41,326 nt of DNA from contig NZ_JAPMLL010000020.1 in the NCBI RefSeq assembly GCF_026410255.1, forward strand, positions 1 through 41,326, given 5' to 3'. Position 1 is the first letter of the stretch. Each line of letters opens with the position of its first letter. This document shows positions 8,448-16,221 of the stretch, piece by piece. Below the pieces are notes generated by a model. That model was given only the letters and a program-made list of their open reading frames with translations, was not told the DNA's origin and did not search any database. A program made the translations under genes and the position numbers. This DNA is from Xanthomarina sp. F1114. Lineage in GTDB: Bacteria > Bacteroidota > Bacteroidia > Flavobacteriales > Flavobacteriaceae.

Positions 8448-8605
8448 AAAACATCCCTAATTTAATTTAAATTAAATCTTCTTTTAAAACTAGATAATGT
8501 AATTAGTAGGATTTACTATTACTTCAACAAATAAATAATACAATAAGCGTTTTTATTTTCTGTGTTTGTTTAAAACCGTTACTTTTAGCTTCTAAAATAA
8601 AAACC

Positions 8606-9586
8606 ATGTACAGTAAACCACATCATGCCCATAATCTATCCACCCTAAACTTCTTAGTAACAGGGGGTGGAGGCTTTATAGGAAGCAATCTTGTAGAATA
8701 TCTCTTAAAACACGGGGCTAAAAAAGTAAGAGTTTTAGACGACTTTTCTAATGGCTATCGCGAAAACCTGGCAGAATTTGAAGCTCATCCGGCCTTTGAA
8801 TTATTAGTAGGAGATATTAGAGATCTTGAAACTTGCAAAAAAGCCATGGAAGAGATGGATTATGTAAGTCACCAAGCGGCTTTAGGTTCTGTACCTCGTT
8901 CTATAAACGATCCTGCAACCACCAATGCCGTGAATATTTCTGGTTTCTTAAACATGATGATTGCTTTAAAAGAAAGTAAATCCGTGAAACGCATGGTTTA
9001 TGCAGCTTCTAGTTCTACCTATGGAGATAGCAAAACCCTGCCTAAAGTAGAAGAACATATAGGGAAACCTTTATCGCCTTACGCCGTGACAAAATACGTG
9101 AACGAACTCTATGCCGATGTCTTTGGAAAAACCTATGGCACCGATGTGGTAGGGTTGCGTTATTTTAATGTTTTTGGCCCAAAGCAAAGTCCCAATGGTG
9201 CTTATGCAGCTGTTATTCCCTTATTTATGCAGGCGCTTAAAGATAAGGAAGCACCAACTATTAATGGGGATGGCGGACAAACCCGGGACTTCACCTTTGT
9301 GGATAATGCGGTGCAAGCCAATATAAAAGGCTTCTTTGCACCTAAAGAAGCATCCAATGAGGTGTTTAATGTAGCCTGTGGCGAACGTATTTCTGTCAAT
9401 TATTTATGGGAGTCCTTACAACAAGCAGCAGTCTCCGACTTAAAAGCTAATCACGGCCCAGACCGTCAAGGAGATGTGCGAGATTCTTTGGCCGATATTT
9501 CAAAAGCCCAAAAGCTGTTGGGCTATCAGCCGGAGTATTCTGTGAGGGAAGGTTTGAAGGTGACTTGGGATGCGTTTAATGGGTAG
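8606..9586 (+). CDS. tviC: TviC-like UDP-GlcNAc(A) 4-epimerase (extended SDR)
   Basis: NAD-dependent epimerase, 326 aa, of the WbpP/TviC group. The cofactor motif GGGGFIG is at about residues 20-26 and the catalytic pair is Tyr159/Lys163 in SPYAVTKYVNELYADVF. HQAALGSVPRS, AASSSTYGD and RYFNVFGPKQSPNGAY are strongly conserved with Vi-antigen TviC. It inverts C4 of UDP-GlcNAc or its uronic acid to the galacto form, completing UDP-GalNAcA synthesis with the dehydrogenase at 5965. The ATG start leaves a 20-residue leader before the Rossmann fold, as in TviC. Confidence 0.93.
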   Translation: MYSKPHHAHNLSTLNFLVTGGGGFIGSNLVEYLLKHGAKKVRVLDDFSNGYRENLAEFEAHPAFELLVGDIRDLETCKKAMEEMDYVSHQAALGSVPRSINDPATTNAVNISGFLNMMIALKESKSVKRMVYAASSSTYGDSKTLPKVEEHIGKPLSPYAVTKYVNELYADVFGKTYGTDVVGLRYFNVFGPKQSPNGAYAAVIPLFMQALKDKEAPTINGDGGQTRDFTFVDNAVQANIKGFFAPKEASNEVFNVACGERISVNYLWESLQQAAVSDLKANHGPDRQGDVRDSLADISKAQKLLGYQPEYSVREGLKVTWDAFNG

Positions 9587-9657
9587 TTGGTAAATCTACA
9601 TACTATGAAACTTTAGAGAATCTGATATTTATTGTTATTTAAATACATATAATAAAA

Positions 9658-9795
9658 AGTAACAGTTTAAGGCTTCCCGCTAAAAAGCGGGATGGCTAGC
9701 CCAACGACAGGAGGGCTAGACGGAGCCTGCCCGACTAGGTCATTCAGGCGGGCTTGCCCGAATGCCGAATAGACAGGGAGGCAGGCGGGGGTTTG
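9658..9795. repeat. Single repeat unit with CCCGCT/AGCGGG hairpin
   Basis: Starts GTAACAGTTTAAGGCTTCCC, has hairpin CCCGCT-AAAA-AGCGGG, then GATGGCTAGCC ... GACGGAG, the same 68-bp insertion as in E2, and ends GGGGGTTTG. The copy at 26965-27075 is its reverse complement with part of the insertion missing. Confidence 0.8.
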
Positions 9796-9868
9796 TTTTT
9801 CTACCCACTACCCGCCAGCCTGTCCGTAGCAAAAGCAAAGGCAGGTAGTATTTTCCTAGGTACGGGCT

Positions 9869-9963
9869 GGTTGCTATACGGACAGGTTGCTATACGGGCA
9901 GGTCGCTGTACGGACAGGTTGTTATACGGACAGGTCGCTGTACGGACAGGTCGCGACCTGTCC
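9869..9963. repeat. 16-bp tandem repeat ending in a perfect 20-bp palindrome
   Basis: Five 16-bp units (for example GGTCGCTGTACGGACA and GGTTGCTATACGGACA) at 9869, 9885, 9901, 9917 and 9933, then a divergent unit. The end, 9944-9963, is a perfect palindrome, GGACAGGTCGCGACCTGTCC. A CCTGTCCGTAGC copy of the word on the opposite strand lies at about 9810. Reading frames over this stretch are repeat-derived and not credible genes. It occupies the gap 9587-10064 together with the unit at 9658. Confidence 0.85.
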
Positions 9964-10064
9964 CTACAACAAATAAATAATTTCCCATTTTTTTCATTCT
10001 TAATTTTTCATTCTTAATGCCTCATTACTTATATTAGCCACAACCAAAAAAAACAGGACCCACA

Positions 10065-10928
10065 TTGAGTAAGCTTGAAGACGAAGACTGGTTATATACC
10101 ATATCTTCCAAACGTAAATTAATTGACTTTAATTTTGCCGAAATATGGCGTTATCGCGATTTACTCATGCTTTTTGTAAAACGCGATGTGGTAACCGTTT
10201 ATAAGCAAACCATTTTAGGGCCGCTTTGGTATTTAATTCAGCCCTTATTTACAGCGCTCACCTTTACACTTATATTTAATAAAGTCGCCAATATAGAAAC
10301 TGGAACCGTACCGCCATTCTTATTTAACCTGGCAGGCGTATCCATCTGGAATTATTTTAATACCTGTTTAACAGCAACCTCCGACACCTTTAAAACCAAT
10401 GCCGCTATTTTTGGAAAGGTGTATTTCCCAAGAATTATTGTGCCTCTCTCTATCATCATTTCTAATTTGATGAAGTTTGGAATTCAATTACTCATCTTTA
10501 TTGCGTTTTATATCTATTATTACCTTAATGGGGCAGATATACATATAAGTAACAGTATTGTGTTTTTTCCTGTAATAGTGATGCTCATGGGCATATTAGG
10601 CCTGGGTATGGGCATGATTATCTCCAGCATGGTTACCAAATATCGCGACTTAAAGTTTTTAGTCGGTTTTGGAGTGCAGTTACTTATGTATGTTTCGGCA
10701 GTGATGTATCCGTTGGCCTTAATGCGCGAGAAATTACCAAAAATAGCCTGGATTGTCGAGTACAACCCCTTGGCCTATATTATAGAAACAGCCAGATATA
10801 TGTTGCTGGGAACCGGAACCATAAGTTGGTCTGGCATAGTATATACGGTTGCAGTAACAATTATTATATTTTTATTAGGAATTATTATCTTTAACCGAAC
10901 GGAGAAGACCTTTATTGATACGGTGTAG
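10065..10928 (+). CDS. wzm: ABC-2 type polysaccharide exporter permease (Wzm-like)
   Basis: Inner-membrane permease of 287 aa with about six hydrophobic segments. The motif VKRDVVTVYKQTILGPLWYL just before the first segment is the family hallmark, and IVEYNPLAYIIETARYMLLG is the typical region before the last one. It would pair with the ATPase at 11683 to move undecaprenyl-linked glycan across the inner membrane. The start is TTG (MSKLEDEDWLY); no ATG lies between it and conserved sequence. The stop is followed after 3 bp by a heptamer array, and an unrelated gene separates it from its ATPase. Confidence 0.92.
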   Translation: MSKLEDEDWLYTISSKRKLIDFNFAEIWRYRDLLMLFVKRDVVTVYKQTILGPLWYLIQPLFTALTFTLIFNKVANIETGTVPPFLFNLAGVSIWNYFNTCLTATSDTFKTNAAIFGKVYFPRIIVPLSIIISNLMKFGIQLLIFIAFYIYYYLNGADIHISNSIVFFPVIVMLMGILGLGMGMIISSMVTKYRDLKFLVGFGVQLLMYVSAVMYPLALMREKLPKIAWIVEYNPLAYIIETARYMLLGTGTISWSGIVYTVAVTIIIFLLGIIIFNRTEKTFIDTV

Positions 10929-10931
10929 ATG

Positions 10932-11078
10932 GTTGTGAGTTGTGAGTTGTCCGTTGTGAGTTGTCCGTTGTGAGTTGTCCGACAACCGAACACCGACAAC
11001 AGACAACCGAAAACAGACAACCGACAACAGACAACCGACAACCGAACACCGAACACCGAACACCGACAACAGAGAACC
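10932..11078. repeat. Heptamer array with strand-switched arms
   Basis: Exactly 21 consecutive 7-mers. The first seven (10932-10980) are GTTGTGA/GTTGTCC words; the next fourteen (10981-11078) are GACAACC/GAACACC/GACAACA words, close to the reverse complement. The arms meet at GTTGTCCGACAAC, so the array can fold on itself. It starts 4 bases after the wzm-like stop codon. Confidence 0.92.
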
Positions 11079-11110
11079 AAAATGTTTAATAATCAAAAGA
11101 AATACTTATT

Positions 11111-11470
11111 ATGAAATCATACAGAGATCTAGATGTTTATAATTTAGCATTTGATTATGCCTTGGAAGTGCATCATGTTTCTTTAAAACTACCAAAGTTT
11201 GAATTATACGAACAAGGAAGTCAAGTAAGACGTTCCTCCAAAAGTGTTAAAGATAATATTGTTGAAGGATACGGCAGACGACGCTATAAACAAGACTTTA
11301 TAAAATTTTTAGTTTACGCACATGCCTCATTATTGGAATGTGTCTCTCAATTAGAAATGATTCAAAAATTATATCCAGAATTAGAAACAGACGATTTGTT
11401 GACTAAATATGATATTTTAGGAGCAAAATTGTTCAAGTTTATAATGTATGTAGAAAAAGAGTGGAAGTGA
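11111..11470 (+). CDS. Four-helix-bundle protein (23S rRNA intervening-sequence type)
   Basis: 119 aa, predicted all-helical. MKSYRDLDVYNLAFDYALEV, then SQVRRSSKSVKDNIVEGYGR and KDFIKFLVYAHASLLE-like sequence, match the family first found inside 23S rRNA intervening sequences and related to the Avd accessory protein of diversity-generating retroelements. Function is unknown for free-standing copies. It separates wzm-like and wzt-like genes, which normally adjoin, and is bracketed by two heptamer arrays, so it looks inserted. The start is ATG. No reverse transcriptase or template repeat accompanies it. Confidence 0.88.
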   Translation: MKSYRDLDVYNLAFDYALEVHHVSLKLPKFELYEQGSQVRRSSKSVKDNIVEGYGRRRYKQDFIKFLVYAHASLLECVSQLEMIQKLYPELETDDLLTKYDILGAKLFKFIMYVEKEWK

Positions 11471-11474
11471 TTCC

Positions 11475-11677
<203 letters not shown>

Positions 11678-11682
11678 AGAAA

Positions 11683-12912
11683 ATGATCATCCTAAAAGCC
11701 GAAAATATCTCAAAACAATACCGCCTAGGCCTCGTAGGCACTGGCACCATCAGTCACGATTTAAACCGTTGGTGGGCAGGTATTCGTGGGAAAGAAGACC
11801 CCTATTTAAAAGTGGGTGCTGTTAATGATAGAAGCACCAAAGCCGATAGCGACTATGTCTGGGCCTTAAAGGATATTAATTTTGAAGTCCAGCAGGGCGA
11901 AGTTTTAGGGATTATTGGTAAAAATGGCGCAGGAAAATCTACCCTGCTTAAAATACTATCTCGGGTGACCATCCCCACCACTGGAGAGATTAAAACCAAA
12001 GGCCGGATTGCTTCTTTATTAGAAGTAGGTACTGGCTTTCACCCGGAACTCACAGGACGAGAAAACATCTATTTAAACGGGGCTATTTTAGGCATGAGTA
12101 AAGCCGAAATTAAAACCAAAGAGCAGGAGATTATAGAATTCTCTGGTTGCGAGCGCTATGTAGATACCCCGGTAAAACGCTATAGTTCAGGTATGCGGGT
12201 GCGTTTGGCTTTTGCTGTAGCCGCCTTTTTAGAACCGGATATCTTGGTGATAGATGAGGTCTTGGCGGTTGGCGATGCCGAGTTCCAGAAAAAAGCCATT
12301 GGGAAGATGCAGGATATTAGCCAAGGCGAGGGGAGAACGGTCTTGTTTGTGAGCCATAATATGGCGGCGGTGAAGAGTTTGTGTACTCGGGCTATTGTAT
12401 TGGAGCATGGGGAAACTGTTTTTGAAGGGGGAACGAATGAGGCTGTGGATTTTTATTTGAATAACGCTGAAGGAGAAAGCGTTTATAAGTTTGAACATAA
12501 CAGTGGTGATGGAATTCTTAAAAATATTAAAATTTATTCAGAAGAAAAAACAAATACAATTTTCACTTTAGGGGCAAAGATGTTTATAGATATAGAATTA
12601 AGGAATCCTTTGAGTAATTTCAGAATGGATATAGGTATATATAATTTTAACGAAGAAAAAATATCGAATTTATCCACGGATTACTCTAAAAATATAAACA
12701 AGGAAAAACTTGAATTTAGTTGTGTTATTGACAAAATAATGATGGCAACGGGCTCTTATTATTTTAAGTTGGCAATTTTAGATAATAATACATTAATAGA
12801 ATTTCATGAGCGCATTATTAGTTTTGAGGTATTAAGTAGCGATTATTATAATACAGGAATTGTAGTAGGTAAAGTGCCAAGCTATGTGTTTTTTGATCAA
12901 ACGTGGAAATGA
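11683..12912 (+). CDS. wzt: Polysaccharide ABC exporter ATPase (Wzt-like) with C-terminal glycan-binding domain
   Basis: 409 aa. The ATPase half has Walker A GKNGAGKST (residues 79-87), signature YSSGMRVRLAF (about 167) and Walker B ILVIDEVLAVGD (about 187-198). Residues about 265-409 form a beta-rich Wzt_C-type domain (GSYYFKLAILDNNTLIEF). In characterised systems this domain binds a terminal modification of the chain before export. Base composition changes sharply at the domain border (about 12480): the ATPase half matches wzm, the C-terminal half is AT-rich like the downstream glycosyltransferases. The ATG arises from the last unit of the upstream heptamer array, and the stop forms an ATGA overlap with the next gene. 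Confidence 0.93.
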   Translation: MIILKAENISKQYRLGLVGTGTISHDLNRWWAGIRGKEDPYLKVGAVNDRSTKADSDYVWALKDINFEVQQGEVLGIIGKNGAGKSTLLKILSRVTIPTTGEIKTKGRIASLLEVGTGFHPELTGRENIYLNGAILGMSKAEIKTKEQEIIEFSGCERYVDTPVKRYSSGMRVRLAFAVAAFLEPDILVIDEVLAVGDAEFQKKAIGKMQDISQGEGRTVLFVSHNMAAVKSLCTRAIVLEHGETVFEGGTNEAVDFYLNNAEGESVYKFEHNSGDGILKNIKIYSEEKTNTIFTLGAKMFIDIELRNPLSNFRMDIGIYNFNEEKISNLSTDYSKNINKEKLEFSCVIDKIMMATGSYYFKLAILDNNTLIEFHERIISFEVLSSDYYNTGIVVGKVPSYVFFDQTWK

Positions 12913-13913
12913 AAATACTTATAGCAAATAATCAGTTAAACAATTTAGGAGGTTCAGAAACATTTACTTTTACCTTAATAGAAGAACTTGTTAGTCGTGG
13001 TTATCATGTTGAATATTTTACTTTCGAGTTTGGGTTGGTTTCAGATAGAATTGAGCAGGATTTAAAGGTATCCTTTATGTCCAAAAAGAAGTACGATTTA
13101 ATATTAGCAAATCATAATACATGTGTGAAAAAGCTTTATAAATTTGGGTTTATCATTCAAACCTGTCATGGTATATTTCCAAAATTAGAACAACCCTCAT
13201 CTAAAGCAAATGCTTATGTTTCCATATCAACAGAGGTGCAAAATCATTTAGGAACACTAGGGTTTCCTAGTATTTTAATACATAATAGTATTAACTTAAA
13301 ACGATTTCAATCTATAAAACCTATAAATAAAAAGTTAGAAACTGTATTAAGCTTATGTCACTCTAAAGAAGCTAATGAATTTGTAAAAAGAGCATGTACT
13401 GATTTAGAAGTTAACTTCTTAAAAGCCTTCAAGTATGGTGATACGATTTGGAATATTGAAGAAAAAATAAATGAAGCAGATTTGGTTGTTGGTTTGGGAC
13501 GTAGTGCATATGAGGCAATGGCCTGTGGGCGTCCAGTATTAGTTTATGATAATCGACGTTATTTCGATTCGTGTGGTGATGGCTACGTTAAGGATAAATT
13601 AGGCTTTAGTTTACAGAATAATTGCTCTGGACGTTATACGAGACAGAGTTTTACACTTGATTTATTTAAAAAAGAGCTTCAAAAGTATAATGCTAATGAC
13701 GGTTTGTATTTTAGAAATTTTGCAGAGAAAGAACTTAACGTGAAACATAATATAGAACGGTATTTAAACTTTTGGAAAGAAAATGTTAAAAATAATATAC
13801 AAGCTAAAAAACAAAGGAAAATAAAATTAAGTCAAGAAATAATTGGTGTCAAGAATACCCAAAGATTAATAAAAGCTTTAAAACAAATAAGTATAATTAA
13901 TAATGATGATTAA
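12909..13913 (+). CDS. Glycosyltransferase, GT-B fold (GT4-like)
   Basis: 334 aa from the ATG at 12909, which overlaps the wzt stop as ATGA. MKILIANNQLNNLGGSETFT is a typical GT4 opening with the GG loop after the first strand. The C-terminal half has GLGRSAYEAMACGRPVLVYD, the nucleotide-sugar binding region of a GT-B enzyme. The N-terminal domain is shorter than in most GT4 enzymes. Donor and acceptor cannot be told from sequence. Strong AT bias, shared with the next two genes and with the Wzt C-terminal domain. Confidence 0.8.
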   Translation: MKILIANNQLNNLGGSETFTFTLIEELVSRGYHVEYFTFEFGLVSDRIEQDLKVSFMSKKKYDLILANHNTCVKKLYKFGFIIQTCHGIFPKLEQPSSKANAYVSISTEVQNHLGTLGFPSILIHNSINLKRFQSIKPINKKLETVLSLCHSKEANEFVKRACTDLEVNFLKAFKYGDTIWNIEEKINEADLVVGLGRSAYEAMACGRPVLVYDNRRYFDSCGDGYVKDKLGFSLQNNCSGRYTRQSFTLDLFKKELQKYNANDGLYFRNFAEKELNVKHNIERYLNFWKENVKNNIQAKKQRKIKLSQEIIGVKNTQRLIKALKQISIINNDD

Positions 13914-14823
13914 TACTTTTATCATAATTGTAACATACAACGGCATGAAATGGATTCCAAAATGCCTTGAAAGTTGTAAAGATTACCCCGTAATTATAGT
14001 TGATAATGCATCTTCCGACGATACCATTTCTTTTATTGAAACCTATTACCCAAATGTTACCCTATTTAAACAGTCCGAAAATCTAGGTTTTGGTCAAGCC
14101 AATAATATAGGGATTCGTTACGCTTTGGATCAAGGAGCGGAACATGTTTTTTTACTAAATCAGGATGCATATTTGGTGGATAATGTTTTAGATAAACTAA
14201 TAATTGTTCAAAAACAATATCCAGCATACGGAATTCTAAGCCCAATTCATTTAGATGGATCTGGAAGTAAATTAGATAGAAAGTTTTGTAATTATGTAGC
14301 TTATAGAAAAAATCCGGACTTCTATTCTGATTTTGTATTAGGAAAATCTTTGAAAAAAGTATATGAGGTTCCGTTTGTCAATGCAGCCGGGTGGTTGTTG
14401 TCTCGCAAGTTGTTGGAAACTGTAGGTGGTTTCGATCCATTGTTTTATCATTATGGTGAAGATGATAATTACTGTCAAAGAACAATCTACCACAATTTTA
14501 AAATTGGAGTGGTTCCCACTGCTTTCTTATTGCATGACAGAGCAGATAGAGTAGAGCCGAAATATAAAAAGGGTTCTACTGATTATTTTAAACATATAGA
14601 GCTTAATTTAAAGGCTCAATACGCAAATGTAAACCTACCCTTAATGGAGAGATTTCAGGAACTCAAACGTAGACGTATAAGAAGTAAATGGAGAGCATAC
14701 ATTGAGTTTAAGTTTCAAGAAGCTTTGTATTTAAAAAAGGAAGTAAAATTAATTCAAGAACTAGAATCTAAAATTAAATCAAGTAGAAAAAGAAATCAAA
14801 CTCAAAGAAGTCATTATTTGTAA
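13903..14823 (+). CDS. GT2 family glycosyltransferase (rhamnosyltransferase-like)
   Basis: 306 aa, GT-A fold. TFIIIVTYNGMKWIPKCLES, VDNASSDDT and NLGFGQANNIGIRYAL are the nucleotide-binding half, LLNQDAYL replaces the usual DXD region, and GGFDPLFYHYGEDDNYCQR carries the acidic ED motif. These features are typical of the rhamnosyltransferase-like GT2 group, but the sugar is not determined. Two ATGs (13903, 13906) are possible; both overlap the end of the previous gene by 8-11 bases. Confidence 0.88.
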   Translation: MMINTFIIIVTYNGMKWIPKCLESCKDYPVIIVDNASSDDTISFIETYYPNVTLFKQSENLGFGQANNIGIRYALDQGAEHVFLLNQDAYLVDNVLDKLIIVQKQYPAYGILSPIHLDGSGSKLDRKFCNYVAYRKNPDFYSDFVLGKSLKKVYEVPFVNAAGWLLSRKLLETVGGFDPLFYHYGEDDNYCQRTIYHNFKIGVVPTAFLLHDRADRVEPKYKKGSTDYFKHIELNLKAQYANVNLPLMERFQELKRRRIRSKWRAYIEFKFQEALYLKKEVKLIQELESKIKSSRKRNQTQRSHYL

Positions 14824-14877
14824 CTTAAATAATGTTACCAAATACAAAGATTGAATGTATAAATTATAAAACTTTAC

Positions 14878-15999
14878 ATGACTAAAAAAATATGTCACTT
14901 ATTAATTGCTTATGGCAATAAAAATCAGAATTATACTTCAAGACTCTTGGAAGGATTAAGTGAAAACTCTACGGATATGCATTTTGTATTCTGCCATTAT
15001 AACTTTAGCAGGCCTCAAAAAACCAAAGTGGTTATTTCGCATAGTTATTCACTTTTTAATGCTATTCTTAAAAGTATAAAGCATTATACTAACAGTGCAA
15101 GTTTTAGAAGCTTAGTAAAAGAAGTTGGCTTAAAAGAAATATTAAAATGGATTTGGTTAATAGATTATAAAATTGACGTTCTACATGTACATCATGAACA
15201 TGCTATTTCCTTACCTATACTAAAATATTTCAAGTCTATTGAAACTAAAATAATTATTAGCTTACGAGGAAAAGATTTATTAGTGAATTCTAAACAGCCA
15301 GAAAATTTTAAAGCATTACAATTAAAACTTTCACAAGCATCCAATATTCATTGTATTAGTAATTACATGGCAAAAGAACTACATAAAACATATAATATGA
15401 CTTCTAATATTGTTTATAGAGGATTACCAGATCCAATTGCTATAAATATTAAAAGGAAAAACTTACCTACTAATGTTATAAAGATAATTGCTGTTGGTAG
15501 ATTAGCATGGGAAAAAGGACATATATATATCATTGAAAGCGCTTATCGATTAAAAGCTCTAGGATATACTATACAGTTAGATATATATGGTGATGGAAAA
15601 TTGAAAGAGTTTTTAACTTTTAGAGTAAAACAACTTCATTTAGAAAATGAAATTTCTTTAAAAGGATTTGTAGATAATGAAACATTGAGGAGTAAATATA
15701 AAAACTACGACATGGCTGTACAGCCTTCATTATACGAAGCCTTGTCTAATGGTTTAATTGATTTTGTCTTTCATAACATACCTTGTGTAATTTCTAACGT
15801 TGGTGGTATGACAGAGGTCATTGAACACGATAAAAACGGTTTTGTTTTCGATAATAAAAATATGCAACTGCTAGATAAAGCTATTTTACAAACCAAAAAT
15901 ATAAATTTTCAAAAAGTGGTTGCTTATAATGAGCAACACAATAGTAAATTTTCATCACAAAAGGAAATTAATGGTTTATTAGGGCTTTACTTGCAATAG
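14878..15999 (+). CDS. GT4 family glycosyltransferase with altered EX7E motif
   Basis: 373 aa, two-domain GT-B enzyme. HVHHEHAISLPI in the N-terminal domain and IIAVGRLAWEKGHIYIIESA, DIYGDGKLKEF and ISLKGFVDNETL in the C-terminal domain are standard GT4 signatures. The usual E-x7-E pair is E-x7-D here (YEALSNGLIDFV, about residue 285), and the surrounding PSLYEALSNG departs from the common EGxPN pattern. Donor unknown. It may be active with the conservative change or have reduced function. One of the most AT-rich genes of the window. Confidence 0.86.
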   Translation: MTKKICHLLIAYGNKNQNYTSRLLEGLSENSTDMHFVFCHYNFSRPQKTKVVISHSYSLFNAILKSIKHYTNSASFRSLVKEVGLKEILKWIWLIDYKIDVLHVHHEHAISLPILKYFKSIETKIIISLRGKDLLVNSKQPENFKALQLKLSQASNIHCISNYMAKELHKTYNMTSNIVYRGLPDPIAINIKRKNLPTNVIKIIAVGRLAWEKGHIYIIESAYRLKALGYTIQLDIYGDGKLKEFLTFRVKQLHLENEISLKGFVDNETLRSKYKNYDMAVQPSLYEALSNGLIDFVFHNIPCVISNVGGMTEVIEHDKNGFVFDNKNMQLLDKAILQTKNINFQKVVAYNEQHNSKFSSQKEINGLLGLYLQ

Positions 16000-16053
16000 A
16001 GTAATTTTTATTAATAACTCATTTTTGTGAGTTTTCAAGTTTAGCACAGATAG

Positions 16054-16191
16054 TTGACTATCAGTAAATTAAAAGCTAAAGAAGAAGATTTTATATTAAA
16101 TCGTGTTAAATTTATTACTACAAAAAGCAGATTAAATCTTGCTGCATTGAATAATTATCCTTTATTAGTATTTTGTAAAAAAAAATATTAA
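16054..16191 (+). pseudogene. Possible gene remnant in the gap before asnB
   Basis: An open frame of 45 codons from TTG 16054 to TAA 16189-16191 (ISKLKAKEEDFILNRVKF ... YPLLVFCKKKY) directly follows an in-frame TAG. Composition is protein-like, with many Lys and Leu. I do not recognise the family; it could be the tail of a deleted transferase gene. The 222-bp gap otherwise holds AT-rich sequence and a promoter-like site. Confidence 0.3.
16147..16175 (+). promoter_or_regulatory. Weak Bacteroidota promoter candidate before asnB
   Basis: TTG at 16147-16149, then 19 bp, then TATTTTG at 16169-16175, one base short of TAnnTTTG. It lies 47 bp upstream of the asnB ATG and inside the possible gene remnant, so it may be coincidental. 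Confidence 0.3.
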
Positions 16192-16221
16192 CTAATTTAA
16201 ACCTATTTTCAGATAACAACT

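Noticed and set aside
9754-10017. Open frame of 87 codons over the 16-bp repeat
   Set aside because: The translation is a direct reading of the tandem repeat (YGQVAIRAG-type units) with no homology or composition of a real protein.
11111-11470. Diversity-generating retroelement, because of the Avd-like fold
   Set aside because: No reverse transcriptase, template repeat or variable repeat is visible nearby.
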